From assembly GCA_024398875.1 (NCBI GenBank), contig JAKSIJ010000001.1, positions 248,001 through 312,000 of the forward strand: a stretch of DNA of 64,000 nucleotides. Direction: 5' to 3'. Below the pieces are notes generated by a model. The model did no database searches. It was not told the origin of the DNA and was given only the letters and a program-made list of their open reading frames with translations. Of this stretch, positions 1-8,581 are shown piece after piece. The DNA is from Fibrobacter sp. (lineage in GTDB: Bacteria; Fibrobacterota; Fibrobacteria; Fibrobacterales; Fibrobacteraceae). A program made the position numbers and the translations under genes. Within the stretch, counting starts at the first letter, position 1, and each line of letters begins with the position of its first letter.

Positions 1-5
1 CTCCT

Positions 6-47
6 GACGCCTTTAGGTTACCTCCTTTACCTGAAGGCGTCTTTTTT
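6..47 (+). terminator. Rho-independent terminator of an upstream + strand gene
   Basis: A 13-bp stem (6-18 pairing with 29-41, one G-U pair) with a 10-base loop is followed by six T on the + strand. It would end a + strand transcript entering from the left edge. The T run overlaps the stop codon of the convergent radical-SAM gene. No A run precedes the stem, so it is not an obvious terminator for the minus strand. Confidence 0.85.
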
Positions 48-1122
48 ATTGCCCAATCAGAGTGTTCGCCGCCTCGTCGCAAATTTCACACAGCATTCTT
101 TCGTGAGTGCAAACCTCCGGCGACACGCCTTCAATAGAACCTGTTGTATAAAATGATATGCAGGAACATTCATGGGCAACGCAACGATATCGAAGCGCGC
201 AGCCCTCACATTCCGCCTTATCCGTTTGCAGATAAGTTCTCATTTCCTGCGTTTTCAATTCATCCATTCCCGCAAAGACATTACCCATTCGATATGGGGC
301 ATCTGGCTTAGAGGAAATAAACCTAGAACAAGGGAAAATAGCGCCATCCGTAGCCACATAAATTCCACTTGCGCAAGCACTACAGGAATACTGGCGATAT
401 CTGGTTTTCTCTGTAACCAATTTTACTTTATCTTCAATAGTTCCCAAATAAAACGATTCTTTCGCTTTTTTTCGTTCCACCCAAAAACGAGCCATTTCCT
501 GATATTCCAATTTCAAGGAATCAAAATCCGCTTCCGTCCACTTTCCGTCAAAATCAACAGCCGTAACTACTCGTTTAAATCCCTGTTCATGAAACCATTT
601 CACAGAATCCGCCAGACCAAATAAATTGTCATGGGTCACTACCGAAAGGACCATAGCATCCATAGCGACAAATTTTGGAAGATTCGGTTCAATTGCACTG
701 AAACTCCCCTGTCCATTAACAAGGTGGCGGCAACTGTCATGCCTTTCTCTAGAACCATCCAGAGAAAGCAATATTTTAATATCTTCTTTTTTCAAGAAAT
801 CAAAAATTTCATCCGTCAATAACGTTCCATTCGTATTGATGGAATAACCCACACGAACTTTTTTATCAACCTTGTCCGAAAGGGATTTTGCAATCGATAC
901 GGCTTGCCGAATAGCTTCAAACCGAAGTAGCGGCTCGCCCCCAAAAAAGGTAATATGCAAATCATTCTGATTTGCTTGCAAAGCGCGCTGAAACGCATAT
1001 TTAATGGATGCTTCCAGCACTTCATCGCTCATTATTTTTGAGCGAAGCCCATGTGTTTCTCGATAATAGCAGTACCTACAACGGAGATTACAACCTTCCG
1101 TCAGGCTTAAAACCAGATTCAT
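46..1122 (-). CDS. Radical SAM/SPASM peptide-modifying enzyme
   Basis: A 358-residue radical SAM protein. The 4Fe-4S/SAM motif CNLRCRYC lies at Cys11, Cys15 and Cys18, followed by a GGEPLL motif (about residue 62) typical of SAM binding. The C-terminal ~110 residues are rich in Cys (pairs such as CSAC, CEGC, CEIC) and form a SPASM/twitch-type domain that binds extra Fe-S clusters. Enzymes of this layout (anaerobic sulfatase maturases, sactipeptide and cyclophane synthases) modify proteins or ribosomal peptides. The ATG overlaps the stop codon of the upstream small lipoprotein gene (TAATG), so the two are translationally coupled and the lipoprotein is the obvious substrate candidate. No sulfatase gene is nearby. 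The family is firm; the substrate is inferred. Confidence 0.88.
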   Translation of the reverse strand: MNLVLSLTEGCNLRCRYCYYRETHGLRSKIMSDEVLEASIKYAFQRALQANQNDLHITFFGGEPLLRFEAIRQAVSIAKSLSDKVDKKVRVGYSINTNGTLLTDEIFDFLKKEDIKILLSLDGSRERHDSCRHLVNGQGSFSAIEPNLPKFVAMDAMVLSVVTHDNLFGLADSVKWFHEQGFKRVVTAVDFDGKWTEADFDSLKLEYQEMARFWVERKKAKESFYLGTIEDKVKLVTEKTRYRQYSCSACASGIYVATDGAIFPCSRFISSKPDAPYRMGNVFAGMDELKTQEMRTYLQTDKAECEGCALRYRCVAHECSCISFYTTGSIEGVSPEVCTHERMLCEICDEAANTLIGQ

Positions 1123-1577
1123 TACGCAATCAAAGGAATTTGAATGTGTCCCACAGACGTAGCCATACTAACTACAGGTATCGTATATTCCTCAGGATCT
1201 ATAATAAGACGTTCTTCCTGCGAATCAGCAGGAGGTTCGTAATAAAGACATTCTGCCTCCGGAGCCCAAGGAATACAGTGCAATTCGTGAGATGAACTAC
1301 TCTTCCCCACAGAAGAACTGCTAGAGGATGAACTTGTCGGTGTTGACGAAGAGCTGCTCAATTCCTTCTCAAGCAGCGAGGAACTGCTTTCCATATCTTC
1401 CGCAACAGAGGAGGACAATTCAGGATTTTCAAGTTCGGTTTCTGTTACAGAGGCACTATTTTCCCCTGAGCAACTAACCAGGGCCGCAGATGAAAGTCCA
1501 ACTGTTGCCGCAACAGCCAGCCGCTTTGCCAACGGCCATTCTGCAGAACCCAGAACTTTCTTCTTCTCGATTTTCAT
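1122..1577 (-). CDS. Small Ser-rich lipoprotein, candidate rSAM substrate
   Basis: A 151-residue protein with no family I can name. It has a charged N-terminus, a hydrophobic segment (about 19-35) and a lipobox LVSC with Cys36, so it is probably a lipoprotein. Residues 55-96 are an acidic, Ser-rich linker with runs of four to eight Ser. The last ~55 residues form a separate segment with Cys101, Cys110, a YYEPP motif and a hydrophobic IPLIA end. That tail would be the target of the coupled radical SAM enzyme downstream. A strong AAGGAGGT ribosome site precedes the ATG. It may be a surface-displayed modified peptide, or a lipoprotein whose tail is crosslinked. rSAM/lipoprotein pairs have been noted in other gut bacteria; I cannot confirm that this belongs to the same group. 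Confidence 0.75.
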   Translation of the reverse strand: MKIEKKKVLGSAEWPLAKRLAVAATVGLSSAALVSCSGENSASVTETELENPELSSSVAEDMESSSSLLEKELSSSSSTPTSSSSSSSSVGKSSSSHELHCIPWAPEAECLYYEPPADSQEERLIIDPEEYTIPVVSMATSVGHIQIPLIA

Positions 1578-1604
1578 CTGGAACCTCCTTCACCCAACTT
1601 TGTT

Positions 1605-1635
1605 AATATATAATTTTTTTCTCAAACTGGCGCAA
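1605..1635 (-). promoter_or_regulatory. Candidate sigma70 promoter for the lipoprotein-rSAM pair
   Basis: A -35-like TTGCGC (1630-1635) lies 17 bp from a TATATA/TATATT -10 box (1605-1612) on the minus strand, about 30 bases before the lipoprotein ATG and with a good Shine-Dalgarno in between. Confidence 0.45.
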
Positions 1636-1661
1636 AGTTTTATCTTAACACGAGATATTCC

Positions 1662-1667
1662 TATATT
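1662..1667 (+). promoter_or_regulatory. -10 box, likely leaderless start
   Basis: TATATT ends six bases before the ATG at 1674. There is no Shine-Dalgarno sequence, and transcription starting 6-7 bases after the box would begin at or next to the start codon. The -35 region is weak. Confidence 0.5.
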
Positions 1668-1673
1668 TAAGTC

Positions 1674-2066
1674 ATGATGATTGCGGCTATCATTGGGGCA
1701 GTGACGTTCCTCCCCTCCATCGCGCTGAACATCGCCCTCGCTTCTGGGGCGCCCCTTGGCATGTACGCCATGAACGGCCGGCATAAGGTAGTGCCCGAAG
1801 AAGTGCGCAAAGCGTTCATCGTGCCCATCATTATGCAATTTGTGGCCCTCTTCGTGCTTTTAAGCGCCGGGCAGATTCTGCCGGAAATCATCCCCGCCAT
1901 GATTACCCGAATCCTCGCGTTTTTCTTTTCCCTCTACTTGACGTTTTATACCGCCACGGTGCTGTTCAGCACCAGTTATAAAGAGCGGAGAGTGATGGGA
2001 ACCTTTGCGGTCATCACCGCCATCTGCTTCTGGATTACGGCCTTCGGCACTCTTTCCTGGGAATAG
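1674..2066 (+). CDS. Small integral membrane protein, unknown function
   Basis: A 130-residue protein I do not recognise. It has four hydrophobic segments (about residues 3-27, 46-66, 72-95 and 105-126) joined by short charged loops, so it should span the inner membrane four times. Two ATGs stand in tandem at the start, close behind a TATATT -10 box and without a ribosome site, so the message may be leaderless. The stop lies four bases before the queH start, so both are probably one transcript. There is no signal peptide and no conserved catalytic motif that I can see. Confidence 0.7.
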   Translation: MMIAAIIGAVTFLPSIALNIALASGAPLGMYAMNGRHKVVPEEVRKAFIVPIIMQFVALFVLLSAGQILPEIIPAMITRILAFFFSLYLTFYTATVLFSTSYKERRVMGTFAVITAICFWITAFGTLSWE

Positions 2067-2070
2067 CGCC

Positions 2071-2709
2071 ATGGATTCAAGCCCAAAACACAACTACCAA
2101 GTGGATTTGGACCGCATCATCCGGCGGTTGGAAAAGACGGGCGAAGTGCCCCATTTGCTACTTCACGCCTGTTGCGCCCCTTGCAGCAGCTACACCATCG
2201 AATACCTGTCCCAATATTTTCGCATCACCCTTTTCTATTACAACCCCAACATCGCGCCTGCAGAAGAATACCAGCACCGCGTAGATGAAATCAAACGCTT
2301 TGTGGCAGAATTCAAGACCAAACACCCCGTCACCCTCGTTGAAGGAAAATACGACCCCAAAGAATTTTACGATACGGTGCGTGGGTTGGAAAAGGAACCG
2401 GAAGGTGGCAAACGGTGCCGTAAGTGTTTTGAGTTGAGGTTGGCGGAATCGGCAAAGCTGGCCCAGGAACTCAATGCGGATTATTTCACCACTACCCTCA
2501 CCATCAGCCCCATGAAAAATGCTCAAGTGCTAAATGATGTGGTGCAGGAACAGTGCGACATCTATGGAATCAAGCGGCTTCCCAGCGACTTCAAAAAGAA
2601 GGGCGGATACAAGCGCTCCATCCAACTTTCCAAGGATTACAATCTCTATCGGCAGAACTACTGCGGATGCGTGTATTCCAAAACGGCTTCCACAGAATCC
2701 GCCACCTGA
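2071..2709 (+). CDS. queH: Epoxyqueuosine reductase QueH
   Basis: QueH (formerly DUF208) carries out the last step of queuosine synthesis, reducing epoxyqueuosine to queuosine in the anticodon of GUN tRNAs; it is the non-cobalamin alternative to QueG. The 212-residue protein shows the family HACCAPC motif (Cys34, Cys35, Cys38), a later CRKCFELR motif and the C-terminal YCGC motif, giving the Cys set for the metal and 4Fe-4S sites. The start at 2071 is chosen because the family begins shortly before HACCAPC; a longer frame from 2005 would overlap the upstream gene. The 3' end overlaps the convergent dinG gene by about 50 bases. Confidence 0.93.
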   Translation: MDSSPKHNYQVDLDRIIRRLEKTGEVPHLLLHACCAPCSSYTIEYLSQYFRITLFYYNPNIAPAEEYQHRVDEIKRFVAEFKTKHPVTLVEGKYDPKEFYDTVRGLEKEPEGGKRCRKCFELRLAESAKLAQELNADYFTTTLTISPMKNAQVLNDVVQEQCDIYGIKRLPSDFKKKGGYKRSIQLSKDYNLYRQNYCGCVYSKTASTESAT

Positions 2710-5387
2710 TGCTTTCCATTCCAGATGCGGGCGAAAGTCTTTCCGTAGGCTTCGTTCACGACACGGTTGTCCAGAATCAAAACCTTGCCGCTATCTTCCT
2801 CAGAACGAAGCAGGCGACCGAGGCCCTGGCGAAGTTCCATGTAGGCTTCAGGAACAAAGTAATTCTTGAAGGAATTCTCTCCGCGGGCCTTCATGTCGTT
2901 GGAAATTCCAGCCACCAGAGGGTCCACCGGATTGGGGAACGGAAGTTTCGTCACCACCAAAAGCTTCAAAGCATCACCGGGGAAATCAACGCCCTCCCAC
3001 AGAGTTTGGCAGCCTAGCAGGCAAGCACCGCGGGACTTGCGGAAAATAGCCGCGAGGCCATCCAATACGCCATCCACATTCTGGCAAAGGAGCAGTTTTC
3101 CCTTCGCTGCAAAAGCAGGCGCCAATGCCGCCTGAGCCTTCAGCATCATGGCGACACTTGTGAAAAGCACCAAAGTATTTTCTTCCACTTCCGGCAATAC
3201 CTTCACCAGCGTCTCATTCAAAGCATCGCCAAACTCTGGCGCAGAAGGCTTAGGCAAATAGCGGGCCACCATGACGGAACGGCGATTTGACGCACCATCA
3301 GTCTCCCGATAAACCTTCAAGAAGGGGTGCTTGAAACTCTTTTCGCCAGGCATAGCCATCTTTTGAACAAAGTAAGTCAAATCGCCTTGAACCGCAAGCG
3401 TCGCAGAGGTAAATGTGGCAGATTTAATCCAGGGGTAGAACTTCTCTTTCCAGGTATCGCCAGCCCGCAGCGGGAAGGCATGCATTTTGAGAGTGTGAGG
3501 ATTGAAAGGCTCTTCCAGATAGAAGGTCCAGCCCTTACGACCTGCGCGAACCAGGAATTCAAAATCAGAAGCAAAGCGAGACAGTTCTTCCATTCGGCCC
3601 GCCACATCCTTCGCGAGGCCCGTTACAGCCGGAAACGCCGAAAGCGCCGGCAAAATTTTATCCGCAAAACTCTTGGCATTGGCAAACTGGTCCAGAACAG
3701 GTTTCGGGTCTGCATCATAATCCGCCAGCACTCCGTTCTCATAAATCAAACTGTTCTTATCCAACTTTTGCTTGGAAAGTTTCTTCCCGATTTTCATGAA
3801 GAAGCGATGGAGCAATTTTTCCGTCTCATTCAATTCGTTAACGAGGCCTTCGCACTGATCTCTAAGCGCTGCCGCTTCATCGGGCAAACGATTCTCTATC
3901 TCCACCAAAAGTCCGTCCCGAGCGGTCTTTGAGGGCACCAAGGTCTTCGCCACATTGCGATAGCTGAAGAAGGAAACAGTACGGCCAAGTGTCTGGCTGC
4001 TAATTTCGGGCAAGCGGTGCGCTTCATCAAAAACGATGTGCTCGTATGTAGGCAGGAGCGCAAAATCCAGCGCCAAGTCCGCCATAAAGAGGGAATGGTT
4101 CACCAACAGCATGTTGGAAGCCGCAGCCTTCCGCTTGGCACAGAGGGCGGGACACTGCTTGTAGTAAGGGCACTTTTCCCCCTGGCAAGAGGCCGCACTG
4201 CTAGAAAGTTTCGACCACAGTACGCGATTTCTGTTGTGATTGAAGGAGGAGCACTCATTGATATCGCCGGTCTGGGTCGCCACCGCCCACGGAAGGAGAG
4301 CCATGAAGGAATCCTTCTCTTCCGCCGAAAGCAACTTGGAGGGCGTTGCTAAAACTTCGGCAAATTTCCGGAAGCAGATGTAATTGTCGCGACCCTTGAG
4401 AATCGCCACCTTCAAATCATCTTTATACAGCGGAGCAATTTGCGGAATGTCATGATTTTTCAATTGTTCCTGCAGTGCACGAGTTGCGGTACTGATGACT
4501 ACACGCTCTCCCGTAACCGCCTTATTTGCCGCCGCCACCAGATAAGCCAGCGTTTTTCCAGAGCCTGTAGGCGCTTCCAGAACGCAGAGACCACCTTTAT
4601 GTATATTCCGCTCCACTACGTTTGCAAAATCGCTCTGATCTGCCCGAGCTTTGAAATCTGGGATTCGAGAAGAAAGGAGTCCTCCCTCCTTAAAAAATTC
4701 ACTGACCCGAGGCGCTTGAGACTTAGGAAGTGCAACGGCAGCGGACGTCATTTCGGGCATGGCAAACTTTACAGTCTTCGCCGCATTTTCAGCAACAGTT
4801 CCAAACAAACTTTCCCAATTGGAATCCGCAGCCACCTGCGTTAACGCATTCATAAGCCACGGGTCCATCTGCGCAATCTTCTCATACGCTAGTACAAACA
4901 GCTTTCCACATGCATCCGCATCAGGGAGTGCACGATGGGCGCGGCTCCGCTCAATCTGTAAAATCTGCGTCAATGTATCCAGCTTATGATTGGGCACGTC
5001 CTGATAGGCAATGCGAGAAAGGGTCAGGGAATCCCAAAAGATGTGGCTGGAAAAATCAATACCCACCTTGAGCATCGTCTGCTTCAAAAAGCGGGAATCA
5101 AAAGCTGCATTGTGGGCAACCAGAGGCATATCACCAATGAAAGCACAAATCTTCCCCGCCACTTCAGAGAATTCCTCAGCGCCGTCCACTTCCGCCTGAG
5201 TAATTCCCGTCAGACTTTCAATGAAGGGACGCATCTTTGCCTTCAAGGGTTTTACCAAGTAATCCACAGATTCCGCAGGCACACCATTTTCAAAGCGCAC
5301 CAATGCCACTTCAATAATTTCCTCTGTTTCAAAATCGAGACCCGTTGTCTCCAAATCCAAAGCCACAAATGCAGGAATCTTATTCAT
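2658..5387 (-). CDS. dinG: DinG-type helicase with N-terminal 3'-5' exonuclease
   Basis: A 909-residue two-part DNA repair enzyme. Residues 1-~180 are a DnaQ-like DEDD exonuclease with LDLETTG at the start (Asp11, Glu13) and a late HRALPDA segment. From about residue 235 follows an XPD/DinG superfamily 2 helicase with Walker A APTGSGKT (272-279), a Cys-rich Fe-S cluster segment (CQGEKCPYYKQC...C), a DEAH box and a C-terminal GRLLR motif. The exonuclease-helicase fusion is typical of Firmicutes-style DinG. The start is the ATG at 5387, because the GAGGTGGAAG ribosome site sits just upstream and would lie inside the gene if the TTG at 5399 were used. It follows the Ig-like lipoprotein gene within a few bases. 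Confidence 0.93.
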   Translation of the reverse strand: MNKIPAFVALDLETTGLDFETEEIIEVALVRFENGVPAESVDYLVKPLKAKMRPFIESLTGITQAEVDGAEEFSEVAGKICAFIGDMPLVAHNAAFDSRFLKQTMLKVGIDFSSHIFWDSLTLSRIAYQDVPNHKLDTLTQILQIERSRAHRALPDADACGKLFVLAYEKIAQMDPWLMNALTQVAADSNWESLFGTVAENAAKTVKFAMPEMTSAAVALPKSQAPRVSEFFKEGGLLSSRIPDFKARADQSDFANVVERNIHKGGLCVLEAPTGSGKTLAYLVAAANKAVTGERVVISTATRALQEQLKNHDIPQIAPLYKDDLKVAILKGRDNYICFRKFAEVLATPSKLLSAEEKDSFMALLPWAVATQTGDINECSSFNHNRNRVLWSKLSSSAASCQGEKCPYYKQCPALCAKRKAAASNMLLVNHSLFMADLALDFALLPTYEHIVFDEAHRLPEISSQTLGRTVSFFSYRNVAKTLVPSKTARDGLLVEIENRLPDEAAALRDQCEGLVNELNETEKLLHRFFMKIGKKLSKQKLDKNSLIYENGVLADYDADPKPVLDQFANAKSFADKILPALSAFPAVTGLAKDVAGRMEELSRFASDFEFLVRAGRKGWTFYLEEPFNPHTLKMHAFPLRAGDTWKEKFYPWIKSATFTSATLAVQGDLTYFVQKMAMPGEKSFKHPFLKVYRETDGASNRRSVMVARYLPKPSAPEFGDALNETLVKVLPEVEENTLVLFTSVAMMLKAQAALAPAFAAKGKLLLCQNVDGVLDGLAAIFRKSRGACLLGCQTLWEGVDFPGDALKLLVVTKLPFPNPVDPLVAGISNDMKARGENSFKNYFVPEAYMELRQGLGRLLRSEEDSGKVLILDNRVVNEAYGKTFARIWNGKHQVADSVEAVLEYTHPQ

Positions 5388-5395
5388 CTTCCACC

Positions 5396-7189
5396 TCAAT
5401 TATCCGAAAGCGCTGGCAAATCAGGAGCAAGCGTCTTCAAATCATTTTCACCATTGGTGAGTTTCAAAGTATCGTTAAATGCGCGCCAAGGGCGGCCCGT
5501 ACGGAAAGGCATTACACTACCCGCATCGGGCATATTCTTCCCCGGTTCTGCATAATAATAATCCAAAAAGTAGTTGCCTTCTTCCAAATCCTTAAACTCA
5601 AAAGAACCATCTACCCCACATTCCGTCAAGTTGGTTTGTTTAGATTCAATACCCTTCAAGCGAACAAAAGCCTTTTCTTTGGCACCAGGAATTTTTCCCT
5701 TCAAACTAGCCAGCTTCAATTTGGAAACTGTCTCAATGCGAAGCAACTTTTTGTATTTGGTTTCAATCACTGTATCGCGAACACCATTGCTATCTGCCCG
5801 AGCAAGAGTAGTATCTTGGTAGCCCTGTAAAAAATCAATAGAAGCATCTGTAGGCCATTCCTTATCCGTTTTCACCCAATAGCGAATAGGGTCCTTTTGC
5901 ACAATTTCTACTGGTGTGGTATCCTTGTTCATCGCCAAGAAATAAGTTTCCACAATGGAATCCAGAACGGGCTTGTTATATGCAATTTCAAGGGTGTCAT
6001 GGGGGAAGGCGTTTTTCGTTTTGGAAAGCATCTGCGTTTTCCTTACCGAAGGCGGAAGCGTATCTGCCGCCATTTCCTGCCACTCCCATTCCACCTCATT
6101 TCTCAAAGTATCTAGCGTGCGGAAGAGAGAATCCTTGCCCGACTTGCAAGCAAACTTGTACAACACTTCTTTTTTCGGAGCTGGTTTGAAATAGAATTGA
6201 GGATTGGCAGAACCCGCGCCTAAATAAACGTATGAGGGGTAGAGGATTTTTCCATCGGGAGCCTTCAGGGAACAGTTTTGCAAATCAGCAAATGCGGAAT
6301 CAAAATAAACATGGCGAGTAAAATTCGCCTCCAGTACATCGGCATATGGCTGCGTCACAGAAGACAATTCCAAATGGTTGGTATCCTGGTCTGCAATGGG
6401 AACCCATAATGTATCCTTTGATTCCGCCGTAAGAATCAAATCATGGGTCCAAACACCCGTCATTTCTACTGTGGGCTCAATTTTCTGATTTCCGTTGGCA
6501 TCCACAAAAGCCAGCACACGATAGCGGCCAGGCTTGAGTCCCGTCAGCACAAAATTTCCAACGCTGTCTGCGCGAGTCAGAAACAGCGGAGGTTCCTTGG
6601 TCAATAGAGGCAAGGTATCCAGCGCATGAGTTGCCGTATCGCGATACTTATCCAAGTAGCGACGAGTCTGACGTTCCTCACCCATCAAAAAAAGTCCAAT
6701 GCTGGGGAAAGATCCTTTGCGAATGAGAGAATCTTCCACCAGTACGCGACCTGTAAGCGTCAAGGAATCAATGACTGCACCTGTGGAAAACACCACCTGA
6801 AAAGGCTTCGCCAAGGCATTCCCATGTAAATCCTTGATGCCGCCCGCAAAGGTCACTGTATAGGTTGTCCCCGTATCCAAAATTGCACGAGAAGTGAGTT
6901 CCAGAGTTCTCCCACTCACTTCAAAGCGCATCTTCTTTTCAATGGGTGGAGAAATAGAAACGGCGCTCCTGGGAATAGAAGCGTTAATCCACTCGTCAAA
7001 TTCCAACTTCACATAAAGTTCATTGGGATGATTTGTGGTATTGGGAGCAGGATAAACGCCCGCCACACGGGGAGGCAATTTATCTTCGGGACCACCACCA
7101 GGCGCCACCTGCGTCGCACAGGCAGCCAAAAAGACCGCCGTCAGGATTGCCGCCAGCAAGGCGTATGTCCAGCGAGCCCTCAACATCAT
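5396..7189 (-). CDS. Lipoprotein with bacterial Ig-like (SbsA-type) domain
   Basis: A 597-residue lipoprotein. The signal segment ends in a lipobox LAAC followed by ATQVAPGGGPEDKLPP, a start very common in Bacteroidota/Fibrobacterota envelope lipoproteins that carry a Big_5 (SbsA Ig-like) domain. Residues ~40-140 match that domain: opposing PPRV, a strand pattern and the GGIKDLHGNALA segment. A prealbumin-like domain (GNFVLTGLKPGRYRVLAF) follows, and another such element (GSFEFKDLEEGNYFLDYYY) lies near the end. The ATG overlaps the stop of the signal peptidase gene, so the two are coupled. It probably faces the periplasm or the cell surface. The exact function is unknown. Confidence 0.8.
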   Translation of the reverse strand: MMLRARWTYALLAAILTAVFLAACATQVAPGGGPEDKLPPRVAGVYPAPNTTNHPNELYVKLEFDEWINASIPRSAVSISPPIEKKMRFEVSGRTLELTSRAILDTGTTYTVTFAGGIKDLHGNALAKPFQVVFSTGAVIDSLTLTGRVLVEDSLIRKGSFPSIGLFLMGEERQTRRYLDKYRDTATHALDTLPLLTKEPPLFLTRADSVGNFVLTGLKPGRYRVLAFVDANGNQKIEPTVEMTGVWTHDLILTAESKDTLWVPIADQDTNHLELSSVTQPYADVLEANFTRHVYFDSAFADLQNCSLKAPDGKILYPSYVYLGAGSANPQFYFKPAPKKEVLYKFACKSGKDSLFRTLDTLRNEVEWEWQEMAADTLPPSVRKTQMLSKTKNAFPHDTLEIAYNKPVLDSIVETYFLAMNKDTTPVEIVQKDPIRYWVKTDKEWPTDASIDFLQGYQDTTLARADSNGVRDTVIETKYKKLLRIETVSKLKLASLKGKIPGAKEKAFVRLKGIESKQTNLTECGVDGSFEFKDLEEGNYFLDYYYAEPGKNMPDAGSVMPFRTGRPWRAFNDTLKLTNGENDLKTLAPDLPALSDN

Positions 7190-8571
7190 TCAATCATGTG
7201 GATAATCTTCCCGATTCGCGTCCAACGAATGGAGAAAGGAATGCGCCACCAAGTGAAGGGATTTCCCAATGCAAATTTTCCGTCGCTATTCTCGAAGGAG
7301 AAATACACCACAAAGGCCTTAGCCTTAATATTGCGGAGAGAGACAAAGCCCCAATAACGGCTGTCCGCGGAATTATCCCGATTGTCGCCCATCATAAAGA
7401 ACTGAGGGGTTTTGATGACATATTGACTGATAGGTTCTCCATTGACGAGCAAGTGCCGGCGAATTTCAAAGTGTTTTGTCACCACAGGTTCCGCAGCAAC
7501 CATATCTTCAGGTGCAGCTGCGACGGAATCAACAACAGCCGAGTCGGGCGCAGCCGCGACGGAATCCGTCGCATTCAACCGTTTCACATTGCCTTCCAAA
7601 TCCTTGAGGATGGAACCATCAAAATTGATATAGCTGACCTGGCGCGTAAATCCGCCTTTCTGATGCGGGTCCAACATCGGCAAAAATCCAATGCGGGAGA
7701 GTTCCTTGAAGTAGGCAAAACTCATGGCGCCGCTAATGGTATCGCCCTGCACCAAACGCTGCTGCAGCACAATCTGATTGCGGGAAAGGAGCGCATTGAT
7801 GGCAAGGCTTCTGTCATTCTCCACCGGGATGTAGAAATTTTCAAACTCATAGTTGTTTACTTCTACACCATCCTGCCAAAGGGAAATGTCCAGTTCCACA
7901 TGGTCATTGGGATTTTCCTGCAAGACGATGGAACGAAGCCACCAGAGTTTTTCCAGCGGAAGAGATTCCACATCAAAAGTATCTCCGACAGAAGGAATGA
8001 CGAAGGTTTCCCGCTCATCCCGCGGAGACTTCGTGCGGTATGGAGATGTCCACTTTCCTTTCCCAGGAAGTACATCCTGACGTGTGCCGTTGATGTAGAG
8101 CTTGCCTTCATGAACCGCAAGCGTATCACCGCTAACGCCAACACACCGCTTGATGTAATCCTTCGGACCATCCGCATAATGAATCAAGTGCGGTTGTCCA
8201 TCCTCCGGCTCGTGATCCCAGTAGAAATTCCCGAACATGAGGGCGTTGAACATGTGTGTGTAGCGGGACGGATTATTGTCCGGATATTCAGGCTCACCCG
8301 GATAGCGGAAGATGATTACATCGCCAGCCTTGGGAAGTGTATATCCCGGAAACTTCTGATTCGTAAAAGGAATGGGCGAACCATACGTAAACTTTAGTCC
8401 CAGCAAAAAGTCTCCCGTCAAGAGAGAATCCTCCATGGAGCCGCTAGGAATCTGGAAGGCCTGTATTACATACTGTATGACAATCAACGCGAGTACAATC
8501 GGGACGACAATTTCCCGCGCAAAGGACTTCAGAAATTTTTTGATGGAAAACTTGCTAGGGGTCTGTTCCAT
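7186..8571 (-). CDS. lepB: Signal peptidase I (LepB), enlarged
   Basis: Type I signal peptidase, which releases secreted proteins from their signal peptides at the periplasmic face of the inner membrane. One N-terminal membrane helix (about 19-40) is followed by the catalytic Ser45 in IPSGSM and Lys142 in YIKRCVGVSGD; the later GDNRDNSADSR box is near residue 395. At 461 residues it is longer than the E. coli enzyme (324). The extra length lies between the Lys box and the GDNRDNS box and includes an Ala/Asp/Ser/Val-rich, low-complexity stretch (coded at about 7495-7575). It is preceded by a LytTR regulator and followed by a coupled lipoprotein gene. Confidence 0.93.
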   Translation of the reverse strand: MEQTPSKFSIKKFLKSFAREIVVPIVLALIVIQYVIQAFQIPSGSMEDSLLTGDFLLGLKFTYGSPIPFTNQKFPGYTLPKAGDVIIFRYPGEPEYPDNNPSRYTHMFNALMFGNFYWDHEPEDGQPHLIHYADGPKDYIKRCVGVSGDTLAVHEGKLYINGTRQDVLPGKGKWTSPYRTKSPRDERETFVIPSVGDTFDVESLPLEKLWWLRSIVLQENPNDHVELDISLWQDGVEVNNYEFENFYIPVENDRSLAINALLSRNQIVLQQRLVQGDTISGAMSFAYFKELSRIGFLPMLDPHQKGGFTRQVSYINFDGSILKDLEGNVKRLNATDSVAAAPDSAVVDSVAAAPEDMVAAEPVVTKHFEIRRHLLVNGEPISQYVIKTPQFFMMGDNRDNSADSRYWGFVSLRNIKAKAFVVYFSFENSDGKFALGNPFTWWRIPFSIRWTRIGKIIHMIE

Positions 8572-8581
8572 AAAAATCCAA

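Noticed and set aside
7033-8397. A 454-codon + strand frame opposite lepB.
   Set aside because: lepB has all catalytic motifs. The opposite frame has no recognisable domain or ribosome site.
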